Origin: Euonymus europaeus
Taxonomy: Eukaryota; Streptophyta; Magnoliopsida; Celastrales; Celastraceae
Direction of reading: 5' to 3'
Assembly (NCBI GenBank): GCA_963580455.1
Contig: OY756958.1
Location: 27,850,501-27,914,500, forward strand
DNA length: 64,000 nt
Shown here: piece by piece, positions 24,170 through 41,279 of the stretch
How positions within the stretch are numbered: position 1 is the stretch's first letter
Layout: the number at the start of each line of letters is the position of its first letter
Position numbers and translations under genes: made by a program
Notes under the pieces: model-generated
What the model was told of the DNA's origin: nothing
What the model saw: the letters and a program-made list of their open reading frames with translations, nothing else
Database searches by the model: none

Positions 24170-24844
24170 ATGCAGTCCAACGGAGCCCCTGCATCAATGG
24201 AAGTTGAAGCAGTTACATCTGAGGCCAAACCTGAAAATGGATCTTTTCCACCAAAGCCTATGTTTGAGCCTTTGAAGGCTCATGAGATGTCTGATGGTCG
24301 TGTTCAATTTCGGAAGGTATCTGTTCCACCGCATCGGTATACACCTCTGAAGAAAGTCTGGATGGAAATTTACAGTCCAATATATGAGCAGATGAAGATT
24401 GACGTCCGTATGAATCTCAAGGCTCGCAAAGTTGAGCTGAAAACAAGGCCAGACACACCTGACGTTAGTAACCTTCAGAAGTGTGCAGATTTTGTTCATG
24501 CTTTCATGCTGGGATTTGATGTCATAGACGCCATTGCCCTTTTACGTTTGGATGAGCTGTATGTCGAATCCTTCGAGATAAAGGATGTTAAAACACTTAG
24601 AGGCGAGCATCTATCCCGTGCTATAGGAAGATTGTCTGGGAAAGGTGGTAAAACAAAATTTGCAATAGAGAACGCCACGAAGACTAGGATTGTGATTGCA
24701 GACACCAAAATTCATATATTGGGTTCTTTTGCGAACATAAAGATTGCGAGGGATTCCCTTTGCAGTCTGATTTTGGGTTCTCCTGCCGGAAAGGTATACT
24801 CGAAGCTTAGGTCAGTCACTGCTAGACTAGCAGAAAGATTTTGA
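24170..24844 (+). CDS. PNO1: RNA-binding protein PNO1/DIM2, small-subunit ribosome assembly
   Basis: PNO1 (partner of NOB1) is a KH-domain protein of nucleolar and cytoplasmic pre-40S particles; it binds the 3' end of pre-18S rRNA and positions the NOB1 endonuclease. This intact ORF gives 224 residues, close to the family's usual length. The N-terminus is variable and acidic; the conserved body starts near FRKVSVPPHRYTPLK, has a degenerate first KH-like region, and the second KH domain with GKGGKTKFAIENATKTRIVI (GxxG loop) followed by IHILGSF. The C-terminus LGSPAGKVYSKLRSV is typical. The coding part is unsplit. A donor at about 22521 (ACGTGAGTTT) next to a GC-richer island at 22430-22520 suggests a 5'-UTR exon and a ~1.6-kb leader intron; this is inferred only. 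Start ATG 24170 gives the family-like MQS beginning. Confidence 0.93.
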   Translation: MQSNGAPASMEVEAVTSEAKPENGSFPPKPMFEPLKAHEMSDGRVQFRKVSVPPHRYTPLKKVWMEIYSPIYEQMKIDVRMNLKARKVELKTRPDTPDVSNLQKCADFVHAFMLGFDVIDAIALLRLDELYVESFEIKDVKTLRGEHLSRAIGRLSGKGGKTKFAIENATKTRIVIADTKIHILGSFANIKIARDSLCSLILGSPAGKVYSKLRSVTARLAERF

Positions 24845-26247
24845 TTACTCATTTGTGTGTTGACATTATTCTTTGCCATGGAGTTTTGATGTTTTATTTC
24901 TAGTTCAACAGAACAACAATCTTCTGTTGGTTGTTGTGCATTTAGTCGCATGTTGATTATCATCATGAACATGTTGACATTTGCAATTCATTGTGTATGG
25001 TATTTCTTAATTAATTACTAATTAAAATGATGTGAAAATTGAAAGTTAAAGTCGTGTGAGGCAGCATGTGTGAGACATGTGATGCTAACCCATGAACCAC
25101 ATGTATCTTGCTAAGAATCGTAATAATTTTCTTTTTCGTTGAGATTAAAGCACATTATCTATGTGGAAATTTATATGAAATCGTGTGCATGACGATAAAT
25201 ATTGTGATTCGTATGATTGTTTAATTCGAGCACTAGCTGTCATCATCAATATTTGTTAATGATATGATTGATACTTTGAAATCATTTTAGGTGATCATAT
25301 TAGTCTTCCTTGTTAATTAACCAAAATGTCATAGCTGAGTTCATGTTGTGTGTGGGGGATTAAAACTACTTCGAACCACTTTGAAACTGACACCGTACCA
25401 AACACCCCCGGCCCAATCAACCACTACCTAAAATAACTTAAAATTGAAGTCATTAATCATTATGATACTGTATTTGTTACTTTCTTCAACTCTTATGCAA
25501 ATGTTCGTATCTTTTAATAAACAAGATCCACATTATACAAATTTATCTTTAAAACAATCGAGATGAACTCAAACTATGATCTTTAGGACAAATGATAATG
25601 GTATACCATCTTCCACGACAACCTTAACTTAGAATACAACGAACATCATAAGTTCAATTACACCCACTATGCTCATCCTGCTATGCATCTTCCATTCTTG
25701 TGTACTACGCGTTCACAATTTGTTATGTTGCCAACCTCTATTTTTCAAAACTAAAAATTATTAAAAGAATAATAATGGGTAAAGATCAATAATTATTTTC
25801 AGGTGAAATTATTGATACGTAATAAATCAATAATGTATCTATAATCATATATATTGCCAAATCCCATCACCAAGTTACAATGTTTAGACCAATAATTTAG
25901 GAAATAATTAAGCCATAAACTAATCTCTCCCTCTCTTTTTTTAATACAAAACATAGCATTCTCCCTTTTATTAACTCTCAGCATAATGATGATAAATATC
26001 ACTCAAATTGATAGCAGAGAATATTCGTACACAAAACCTCTCACTTACTACACAGTAAGAATATCAACCAGACTACAACCTGTTATCATCTCTTTTTCTT
26101 TTTCTGCTTGTTCTCTTGAATATAATAAATCAAAGAAAAGCACACATTCATGTGTCACGTCCAAGCACGTCCTTATATCTCTATTTCCATTCATTGATTC
26201 ATCCAACTATACACAATAAATGTCAACAAAAAAACAACCCCAGGAAA
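24845..26247. other. Intergenic, no gene supported
   Basis: AT-rich sequence between PNO1 and the TBL gene. Short frames only. It includes the PNO1 3' UTR and the TBL promoter and 5' UTR. Confidence 0.6.
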
Positions 26248-28729
26248 ATGAAGCATCCATCCTCTTCTTCTTCCTCAATCAGAAAGGCTAGACTCTCTCC
26301 TTACATCTTCACCCTCGTAGCATTCATCTTCTTCGTCGCCGTCTTATACGGCGAGGACTTCGCTTGTATAGTCAGTCAACTCGAGCTCCACTCCGACCGG
26401 CCACTCGTTAAACGAACCGGTGAGTTTAATTTAATTTTGTGGGGCTGATCTGGTATTTTGAGTGAATTTTGAATGAAATTATAGTTTTTGTAGAGAAGTT
26501 GCCATTTGCGATAGGGAGGGGGGAGGTGGAAGGGTGCGACGTGTTCAGTGGGAGGTGGGTTAGGGACGAGTCGAATCGCCCGCTTTATGAGGAATCGGAG
26601 TGTCCGTATATTCAGCCCCAGCTGACGTGTCAAGAGCATGGAAGGCCCGAGAAGGAATATCAGTACTGGAGATGGCAGCCTCACGGTTGTTCTCTGCCCA
26701 GGTTAGTCCAGTTCTCTCCAAATTATTTAGTTTTTTTCCCGAAATTAAAAATAAAGAGTTATGAGTTAAATAAATTATTAAATTCGACTTTAGTGATATA
26801 ATTAATGGAGTCGGTGAAAATTTGACGGAGAACCATAGGTGTGAAGGGGTATATACCGTAATTAATGGACATTTTCATTTTCATTTTATTTATAAAAACA
26901 GAACAACTTGGCCGGCGGCCGGCGATGTCATCGTAGTCATAAAATCGATAAACAGATTTGTTGACTTGTGGTAACTTGTAAGGGCACTTGCAATGGTCTT
27001 AAGTTAACGGGCCAATAAAGTTATTGTGTTTTGCTGATGTGGCTGTATTGAAAAATGTGTTTTGTTGATGTGGTTATATTGAGATATATATTTTGGTGAT
27101 GTGGATGATGATGTGGCTTGACTTTTTGTAATAAATGTGGGACCCAGCCTTGATTTTGGTGTAAATTTGATGGAGATAGTATGAAAGATAAGAAAATTGT
27201 TGGGTTGGATAATAGTTTTGTATTGAAAGATGTGTTTTGCTGATGTGGCAGTATTGAAATATGTGTTATGCAGATTTGATTGTATTGAAAATTGTGTTAT
27301 TGTGAGATAGATGTGGGACTCAAAAACAAAGTTATTGGCCCATTAAAAGGGCAACCACAAATTGCATGTGCCACAATTAATATCTAAAACGCGCAAACCG
27401 ACATGTGTGGGCCGATGAACTGGTCTGATGGGCCGTGTTGGGCCTCTAAACCATTTATAATTTGTAGTTTCAAACTTTCAATTTAGAAATTGGAAAATTT
27501 TGCGGATTTTTTTTGGCAGAGAGAAAACTCTTATCATTGAGGCCGCAATTATATATGCATGATAATTTTTTCTGTGATTTTGTTTCCTTCAGTTTCAATG
27601 CGACATTGATGCTAGAAAGCTTGCGAGGGAAAAGGATGATGTTTGTAGGAGACTCATTGAACAGGGGACAGTATGTATCAATGATATGTCTTCTCCATAG
27701 ACTCATACCAGAAGAAGCTAAATCCATGGAGACTTTTGATTCTCTAACCATCTTCACTGCCAAGGTTAATTTGTTTTCGCCACAGATTTCTTCCATTAAT
27801 TAATTATCTTCTCTCTCTCTTAGCTTTACTTTTGTATGTAACAACTAACAATAGGAGTACAATGCCACGATTGAGTTCTATTGGGCACCATTTCTTCTGG
27901 AATCAAACTCAGACAATGCTGTCGTTCACAGAGTATCGGAGAGGATCGTACGGAGAGGATCCATAAACAAGCATGGGAAGCACTGGAAAGGAGCTGATAT
28001 TTTGGTGTTCAACACTTATCTTTGGTGGATTACTGGCCTCAGGATGAAGATCTTGTATATACACTTATCTTAGTTAATTCCTTGTCATTTAAATACATTT
28101 ATTATTTGACAAAATTAAGGTTCATGTTATCATATGTTGTTGTAGGCAGGGGTCCTTTGATGATGAAGTGAAAGAGATTGCGGAGTTGTCCACAGAAGAT
28201 GCTTATAGAATGGCAATGAAGAGTATGTTGAGATGGGTTAGGAAAAATATGGATCCAAAGAAGACTAGGGTCTTCTTCACTAGCATGTCACCAACTCATG
28301 CAAAGTAAGTCTTGTGGTTATATTCTTAATTAGTATTGCACATATTGTAAGCAATATTAGCATTTGAAGGAATGGATTGATTGCAGGAGCATAGAGTGGG
28401 GAGGCGAGCGAGGCAGAAACTGTTACAACGAAACTACAGTGATTGAAGATCCTAATTACTGGGGATCCGATGCTCGGAAAAGCATAATGCAGGTGATCGG
28501 AGAGGTGTTTGGGAAATCAAAATTCCCAATTACGTTCCTGAACATTACCCAACTTTCGAATTATCGGAAAGACGCGCACACGGCAATCTACAAGAAGCAA
28601 TGGAGTCCATTGACAGCAGAGCAGGTAGCAAACCCAGTTAGCTATGCTGATTGTGTGCATTGGTGCTTGCCAGGACTTCAAGATACCTGGAATGAGCTGC
28701 TTTTTGCTAAGCTCTTTTATCCTTATTGA
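26248..28729 (+). CDS. TBL33-like: Trichome birefringence-like (TBL) polysaccharide O-acetyltransferase
   Basis: TBL proteins are Golgi type II membrane enzymes that add acetyl groups to xylan and other wall polymers. Six exons: 26248-26419, 26494-26701, 27593-27764, 27855-28054, 28146-28304, 28387-28729; all GT-AG and in phase; 417 residues. A single membrane anchor spans about residues 18-34 ([17 protein letters not shown]). The TBL domain starts near [19 protein letters not shown], followed by the paired cysteines of the PMR5N domain ([20 protein letters not shown]). The catalytic GDS motif is at 146-148 ([10 protein letters not shown]) and the DxxH motif at 392-395 (DCVHWCLPG). The N-terminus ([21 protein letters not shown]) resembles the TBL33-35/ESK1 xylan group; assignment within it is tentative. 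Intron 2 carries a MITE. Confidence 0.92.
26982..27372. mobile_element. MITE in intron 2 of the TBL gene
   Basis: Left end GGGCACTTGCAATGGT followed by GGGCCAATAAAGTTATTG; the right end read on the other strand gives GGCACATGCAATTTGTGG followed by GGGCCAATAACTTTG. The ~390-base interior is a degenerate mosaic of TGTGTTTTGCTGATGTGG-like repeats. No clear target duplication, so superfamily (hAT or PIF/Harbinger) is open. Confidence 0.65.
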
Positions 28730-30947
28730 CACTTCAATGCAGTTGGAGATCGACTGTGTACATTTGTATTTTTTTTACATAAGGTCTCATTCAAAGGTAG
28801 AAATCTAAAGTCATTTTTATTGTTTAATTAATATTATTGATTAATAAGCATTAACCACATTGTATGTGTTGGCATTGAACCAACATCAAGGTTTTTTTTC
28901 TCTTATATGATAATATTGGGGATAGGTCACTAAAAAGCCAGTGATATCTACCATTGGCTTACCTAATGCGAAAATCATGAATAATCAATGGAAACATTAT
29001 TGTTATTTAAAACTGAATAATTATTCTTGTATTTTCTCTTATATTCTCAGAAAACAAAAATTTCGTCAATATGAGTTTCCTCACCTTCTTTTGGGCTTAT
29101 TATACGGGTCAATCATTCACTGTTCATTCAAGTGACTTCTCTTTGGATTTGAATGTATTTACTTCGGTGAAAGTCACAGCTTAATAGTGAATTTTTCTAG
29201 AGTTAAAACTTACGTTGTAAAGGTCACCTGTTCAATTTCTACCTGAAAAATATCCTTGTGGTCATGTGTTTGGTTTACTCGTGGAGCGGGCCCCATCCCA
29301 TTTGAGCGGTTAGATTGCGGGTCTTATAAAATTTGAGGCGTATTTAATGTTTGTACGTTTATATTATGTCAGACATATTTAGATATTAATTTTTACATCA
29401 ATCATTAGTTTATATTTTATTAGACATATTCTGATCCAAATAAATATTTATTATTTTTCTTCAATTAGGAATTTGATATTTAACGTTGGGTCGGGAATGA
29501 GTTTGGGAATTGCCGAATTGGTGTTAGCTGTATTTGTCGAGGTCGGGAGTGGGGATCGGAGATTCCCCGAACTCTAAATTTTGGAAATGGGGGTGGGGAT
29601 GTGAAGGACATGCTCTCACCCTATTCCATTGTCATCCCTATCACCCTATTCCATTGTCATCCCTATCAGTTAGAAAATTTATGTGCGCGTGAACTTGATG
29701 ATTCGATTTAAGTCTTTATCCGACCTCCATCTCCAAGCTTCTATGTTTTGGAAATCAACATTTGTATCGGAGAAAAATTTCTCCCAAACACAATTGCCAA
29801 ACACGCCAACATGTATGTGTGTTGTTAACTAATTAGCTAGCTCCTGGTTGCCATCTTTGAATGTTCATTATTCAGTTTACCTGGGTGCCGGGGAGCTGAT
29901 GTAATTGTAGGCAATTTGGGCTGCAATTTTCTTTCAAAAAAATTGATAGATGTGCAGTAGTCGGTCAACGAATTCAATAATGTATTTTATGTTGAAAAAA
30001 AAAATTAAGCTCATCGCCATCAAAACATTAAATATTTTGAATTCAGACGGTCTAAAATTATTATATAATTTTTATATAGTATTTAATTTTTATTTTCAAT
30101 AAAAAAAAAACACCATTAAATTCATTCGACCGAGTACTAAGCCTCTCACCCCACTCAATTATAAATCCACGAGGAATGTCCAGCCATATAAGATATGATA
30201 TATTCAACTTTCCTTTGCCAACTCATGTTTTTTGATATATTTTATACATGAAAATGAATGATGAAACCCTTCAAAGAAGGACAGTCAGAGAAATTAGTGT
30301 CGAAAGCTATGTGTATTTATGTGTAGGACCATACTCCACCTACTATCCAACTGTCTGTAATAAATTATAAAACCCCGTCTTTGATTAATTAAACTCTAAA
30401 CTCTAATTAATAAGCAAACAATCACAAATAACAACAATTTTATTATTTTCAGTTTGCCACACATTGGTCTATGTTAATTTAAAAGCAAACGGTTGTTGCT
30501 TTCTAGTTTTAACAGAAGTATAGTTGTCTAGTTGACTGTATGTATATGTTTATATGTACTTAAATATATATAATCATTGTTTTGTATGTGTATTGTCATT
30601 TGTGGGTTTAGTTAGCCAAAGAAACGGGTAAAACATAAGTACCCACAAGTTGTATTTATTAGTGATGGACAAAGAACTGAAGAATAAAAATGATAATCTC
30701 ATGATGGGTTTTGTGGATTCAAAGACAAGGCAAAATCAACTGGGAGAGAGAAAAAAAGAGAGATGACTTTTCTTCTTCTTCTTTTTTGGGTGATATTTTC
30801 TTGACAAAGTCTGCTTGACTTTTGAATTGTGTATACTAGCCATTGCCAGCAGAGCATGTTTCTGCTGACTGACTGTGAGAAATTGCAAAAAAACTGAGAG
30901 AAATTTGTGGTGGAGTTGACTCTGATTGAAGCTGTGTGGAGAGAGCT
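28730..30947. other. Intergenic, no gene supported
   Basis: Contains TBL 3' UTR, a 25-bp tandem pair at 29616-29665, and the promoter and leader of the downstream receptor kinase. Nothing else recognised. Confidence 0.6.
29616..29665. repeat. 25-bp perfect tandem pair
   Basis: The unit beginning TCACCCTATTCCATTGTCAT is present twice head to tail without a difference. Confidence 0.9.
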
Positions 30948-36027
<5,080 letters not shown>

Positions 36028-36564
36028 CACTTCGTCTTGTTCACTCTTTGAATTTTGCTCATTTTTTTTCTTTTCTGTAGATAACTTGTTTTCAGTACAT
36101 AGCAAGAGATTGAATTGTTTCTCTGTTGAAATGTATAAGTATTGAACGAAAAATACCACATTAGTATTATAGCGCACCCAAATCAAGTGCGCAGGTCACT
36201 AGCTTCTGCAATGTCAAGCTTGGTCTATACATTGGTTGTTGATCATTACTTCTCCCTAATAACTAGTTCTCGTGCACTTCCAATGCTGGAGACATAAGCT
36301 CATAAGGGAAAATGTCCAACTCCACGAGCGGGATAGGTACTATTGCTTCAACGTTTCAGAAATCAATGAGCGTTGGCTTTGTGATCTTCATAGGATTGTT
36401 CTTGCAGAAGGAGAGGTTAACCAAATACTATTTGTCCAAAATCAAAGAACAGAGATCCCAGAGTAAGGCAAGGAAAGTATGATACACTAATTCCGAACTT
36501 GCTCATCAATCATGGAAGTAATACCTACCAATCAGCGAGAAAAGCGTCAAGGGGAGAGATTTAG

Positions 36565-36954
36565 CGCTCGTTTGGTATAGAGTATACCAGCTTATACGCT
36601 CAGCTTATAAGCTTAATTCCACCAGTTAACAATCACATCTTATCAAAAAAATTCCTCAACTTCCTCTATTGCTCATGTTCTTTTACACCTTTGTCCTTTT
36701 ATCTCTCAAAATATGTCATATTTTGAGAGAAAAAAAAAAGAGATTCAAACTCAACTCATAAATCTCTTTCCAATAAGATCCATATTCGATAGCTTTTATT
36801 TAATTATTAAATTAATTTATATACCCTTAATTGTAAATTGATAATTTATACGCTATTAAAATTTACGTTCTACCAAACAGCACACAGCGTATTTGTCAAC
36901 TTATATGCTACAAAGCTTATACGCTGTCAAACATACTCTCAACCAAACATAAAC
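36565..36954. mobile_element. MITE, PIF/Harbinger-like (TTA target duplication)
   Basis: Flanked by TTA at 36562-36564 and 36955-36957. The left end GCGCTCGTTTGGTATAGAGT pairs imperfectly with the right end, which reads GTTTATGTTTGGTTGAGAGT on the other strand; 15 of the first 22 positions match. Sub-terminal AGCTTATACGCT motifs recur at both ends. 390 bases, no coding capacity. Related to the palindrome at 11.3 kb. Confidence 0.65.
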
Positions 36955-36959
36955 TTAAA

Positions 36960-38553
36960 AAAAAAAATTTAACCCTTCTTGGTGCGATGAGAAACTAAAT
37001 TAAATTAGCTGATCGCTTGAAATACTTCCAAGGAATCCTCCAATGAAAAGTTTCTGAATTTTTTGCTTAATTTTTGTTCAATTCTATAAACATACTGATA
37101 CACAGACCATCAATAAAACCAACCACGATTTAAAAAAAAGCAACTAAGATAATATTTTTCCTAAAAGCCATAGGGGTCCCACCTCAAAATACTAGAAATG
37201 CAGCATCAGTATCAGCATCAGCATCATATGAAGCAAACTTCCCAGTTCCAAGAAATTTGGCCAAAGATGAAGCCACCCAAATCAGCAAATATCTTAAATC
37301 AGCAAAGCAACATTCAAAGAAAGGTGCAGCAAATAAGAAACTAAAATGCATCCTCCTGCGGGTGGAATTTGGATGATACACATCTCTTTCTCAAACATAT
37401 GTGATATATATCCCACCCATCATAAGAAAACAATTTTTACCCAACTTACACAAAGCACAGGAAAATTACGTATTTTGATAAGTTTGAAGTTGCCAAATCC
37501 AAACATGCCAAATCAGCATTGCTACTTTTGAGTTTGAAAAATCAGGAACAAAAACCCCATGAGCCAAAATATGTATCCTTATATAGCCAGCATATTCCTG
37601 AATTCTACAAAATTAAGACAGAATCTAAAATTTTCGATGGGACGAGTTTCTCCATTCTTGCTTCCTTACTGAACCATGGTTTGCCAAGAGTTGCTCCACC
37701 TTGAACCCCACTCAATCCCAATCACATCACCACACAGAAGCAGGCACACGCAAAACTGAGTCGTGCAATCCAACCCAAAGGCGCACATAACCACATAAAA
37801 AGCAAATGTAAGAAAAACAAGTTCAATCTGACATGGAGAAAAAACAAAACAAGCACCCCTCACCACTAATAGTTGCAAGTTGAGCCAGAAAGTGGGAAAG
37901 AAGCACCCTCACAAAAAAAAAAACTGTCCATATACAGAGGATGCAAAACTGATTCTACATGCATAGTTCACCAATGCATAAGACATAACGCAGAAACTTA
38001 CTTTACGGTAATACAAAGAGAGCCTTTACTTTACGGTAATACAAAGAGAGCCTTCTATGACTAGTGTTGATACCCCCTTCATCTAACGTATCATACTTTT
38101 TGAAGGCAGATGTGATACATGAAACAGTGTTATCATATCATCCATGCCAAGAATATCTTCAAGAAAAACGGAAACTGCAAGCCACAAATATTTGAAGGCC
38201 GCACCCCTAGGAAAACAGCAAGAATGTACTGCTCATGATCATGAAATATAACTCCACCTATATACTATTAACAATCACCACGACAAACAAAGAGGCCATA
38301 ACTGAATCAATCAATATAGATGTTTCAAAATAAATACACCAAACAAACTGTAACTGAAAAAAGAATCAGATCTAAAAATACATAATATTGGGAATTCAGA
38401 TCCAATGTACATATAAAGAAAGCAAAACCCTAATCCATTGTTTCAAAATCAGATACATTCGAATCATTCACTTTCCAGTCAAAAAAGAACTAAAAAAGAA
38501 GACATTAGCGTTCAGAAGAGGGACCATACTCGTAAGGAGTCAAAGATCTAGGC
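36960..38553. other. Intergenic, no gene supported
   Basis: Between convergently transcribed genes (receptor kinase on plus, PRA1 on minus); probably includes the PRA1 3' UTR. A 28-bp tandem pair lies at 37998-38053. No recognised coding sequence. Confidence 0.55.
37998..38053. repeat. 28-bp tandem pair
   Basis: Two adjacent copies of a unit starting TTACTTTACGGTAATACAAA. Confidence 0.9.
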
Positions 38554-39201
38554 TCACACCCGAGCGGCAACTGCTGGAGCGGCGGCTGCGGCGGCAGAGG
38601 AGGCAGCACCTCCAAGGAACGAGAGGAAGCCGGTATTTGCAGGCTCCTGGTCATCCAAAAACAGATCCTCCGGAACCCTAAACGCACCGTGCAAGCAGAC
38701 AATCGCCACACCGACCATCAACGCCGAGATCAGTAAGGATCCAACAGAAGTCAAGAATACGACCACGATTGTCAAAACCACCAATCCGCCCAGCGTCTCG
38801 CGATCCGAGAAAGGACGCCCAAAGAGCACCAGAGGCTGATCGGACGGTCTGAAGAGGTACATGAAGATCCACGCCGCCAGGAGGCCGACGATAACAAGGA
38901 GAGAGAAAGGGTGAGAGAGGAGAGACAGGGCAAGAACGACCGCGAGCATGGTCATGTAGTTGACCTTGAAATAAGGCAAATTCTTCCGGATCCGGGAAGC
39001 AGCCTCGGAGACGGAATCTGGCCGGGACATAGAGTTCCGATCAACGAGTTCATACCACGGGCGGCGCTGTGAGAGGCCTTGGCGGATAGAGGAGGATATG
39101 CGTGAGATAAAAAAACGAAAAGCGGGTGTCGCAATCGGGGGCTGCGATTGAGCACCGCCCGTCGATTGAGGATTCGAGATTGGGAGTGTCGGTGCTGCCA
39201 T
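38554..39201 (-). CDS. PRA1B-like: PRA1 family protein (prenylated Rab acceptor), B group
   Basis: PRA1 proteins are small four-pass membrane proteins of the ER, Golgi and endosomes that bind prenylated Rab GTPases and act in vesicle transport. Single-exon ORF of 215 residues, normal for plants, where PRA1 genes are usually intronless. The N-terminus is polar and Pro/Ser-rich; the PRA1 core begins with RPWYELVDRNSMSRP and RIRKNLPYFKVNY, followed by hydrophobic segments in two pairs split by the polar loop LFRPSDQPLVLFGRPFSDRE. After the second pair come the typical HGAFRVPEDLFLDDQEP and an Ala-rich tail. The start at 39201 (MAAPTLPIS) is preferred over an in-frame ATG 24 codons upstream because it gives the family-like N-terminus. 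Confidence 0.93.
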   Translation of the reverse strand: MAAPTLPISNPQSTGGAQSQPPIATPAFRFFISRISSSIRQGLSQRRPWYELVDRNSMSRPDSVSEAASRIRKNLPYFKVNYMTMLAVVLALSLLSHPFSLLVIVGLLAAWIFMYLFRPSDQPLVLFGRPFSDRETLGGLVVLTIVVVFLTSVGSLLISALMVGVAIVCLHGAFRVPEDLFLDDQEPANTGFLSFLGGAASSAAAAAAPAVAARV

Positions 39202-39299
39202 CGGTGACGCGCGTTTGCTGTAACGGTGAGATTGACCGAGGACGAGAGAGATGACAATAACACCACTTTGCAACGACTTGTTTTATCTGAAGCACTATC

Positions 39300-40199
39300 A
39301 TATATTAACCTGATTTCGGCTTCATTAGTGCCAACGGCTAAATTGCATTACTAGTCTAATATTTTAGGACTGTTAAAAAAATTGATAAAATCGACTGACA
39401 TTGAATTGTTCAGTTGATTTTTTTCTTAAAAAGATTACAAATTTATATTAAGATTGATTGAAAATCTAACATGATTGATCGATGATCGATAATCGATTAA
39501 ATGATTTCATCAAAATATGTATAAAAAAACGACCTTTCACATCCTTGCAATATTTACATACCAATTTGAATATAAGATTTTGTTTGGAGGAGATTATAAG
39601 GTTTTGAAATTTGCATAGCTAAAAATATAAATAAAAATAACCGATTTCTGATAATTTGAAATGTGACCTAATGTATATCCCTAACTTGATGAGCTAAATA
39701 TAAGAGGGAAAAAATCTATTATGCGATAATAATTAATAACATGATTTGATAAATTATATATGGCGAGTTTAAACTTTGTGGCATGGAGATATTTAACTTT
39801 GCAATTAATTGAATATGTCCAAAAATGTAACTTACCATGATATTACATTATCATCTTTGTAAACAATAATTTTACTTACTCATCTTTGTTTTATTTTTGA
39901 ATAGTTATTTTTTGGCAATATAATTAATTATAAACCTCTCTTTTTCCCTGGTAGAAACAGCTTGCATCTTTGTTTTTCTTTAACCGCTTTGAATTGCCAT
40001 TTTTCTAAGGGCTACAACAGTAAAACTAATTACAGACTAGTATTCCCATTGTTATTAACTTGGGCTTTTAATCAAATAAAGCACAGTTTCTTTTGGGCTG
40101 AGCTATCGTTTTCTCGAGCCCATCCCATTATATTTTACTAACTTGGGCTTTTCTCATCAAGCCCATACTGTAAAAAAGGACCGAACAAACCCATTCATA
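39300..40199. other. AT-rich intergenic region
   Basis: No coding sequence recognised. The patch at 39360-39550 is rich in ATCGA/TCGAT-like words similar to that at 11.0-11.2 kb, perhaps an old shared repeat. Confidence 0.5.
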
Positions 40200-40707
40200 T
40201 TCCAAAAATGGGAAATTGTAAGCCGGTACACATTCTAGAACTGTTACGAAGGGGAGTATGGCGCCAAAAACTTGTTTACTTTTAGGTCACCTCCTAAGTC
40301 CTTTTACATAACTGCCCTTTGTGTCAGACATTTTGAAAATCAAAATTCTCCTCGACGACTGTGATACGTGAATAACACTCAAAGGCCATAGTAATCGACA
40401 ACATGAGCTCCGGTTTAACTCACCTTCTCCCCAATGAAAAACCCATTTTGAAAACCTACATTAGAACGAGACGTCTCCTTCCATTTCGAAAACCGTGATC
40501 GTCGCGATTCTCAGTCAAGAATCGTCGCCATTGTGAGTCGTCGCCATTGTGATCGTCGCGATTGTGAGTCGTCGGAGCCATTCTTACCCGCTGATCGTCG
40601 CGACCCGACCGACACTCTCAATAAAGCGCCTTTCATACCCATTCTGATACTCCCTTCATTTTCATCTGCGGTAGAAGTTCTTAAGTCAACAATGGTAAGT
40701 TTTTAAA

Positions 40708-41279
40708 CCCATTCCCATTGTATTATTACTTCATCTTTAGTATAACACACCTTCTTTTTAAAGTATTTCTCCTTCTATTGATAACGTATTTCCGTTCGGT
40801 TTTGAAGAAAAGATCCTTTAGTGATACACGGTCGAAACAAGTGAGTATTCACTAAGAAGATCATAATGTCGATTAAGTAATTAACTGCTGATGTATGAGT
40901 GGTTGTTTTGTAATACAGTTGTGATTAATGTATGATACATATGTGATACATAGGAACCAAAACTGTCAAACCCATTCCCACTGTATTATTACTTCACCTT
41001 TAGTATAACACTTCTCTTATGCACTTCTTATGTATCACTGCTTTAACGGAAGCCAACGAGTTGGCATCTTTTTAAAGTACTTTTGCTTCTATTGATAACG
41101 TATTCCCGTTCGGTTGTGAATAAAAGATCCTATAGTGATATATTGTCGAAAGAAGTGAGTATTCACTAAGAAGATGCTAATTTTGATTCAGTAATTAACT
41201 GCTGATGTATAAGTGGTTGTAGTACATTTGTGATTAATCAATGATACATATGTGATACATAGGAACCAAAACTGTCAAA
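40708..41279. repeat. ~263-bp tandem duplication upstream of the MULE gene
   Basis: Copies begin at 40708 and 40971 with CCCATTCCCA. Both contain CTTCTATTGATAACGTATT, GTGAGTATTCACTAAGAAGA, TAATTAACTGCTGATGTAT and end in ATAGGAACCAAAACTGTCAAA-like sequence. The second copy has an extra segment. The copies lie in the leader or first introns of the MULE gene, so the putative acceptor before its first called exon exists twice. Confidence 0.85.
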
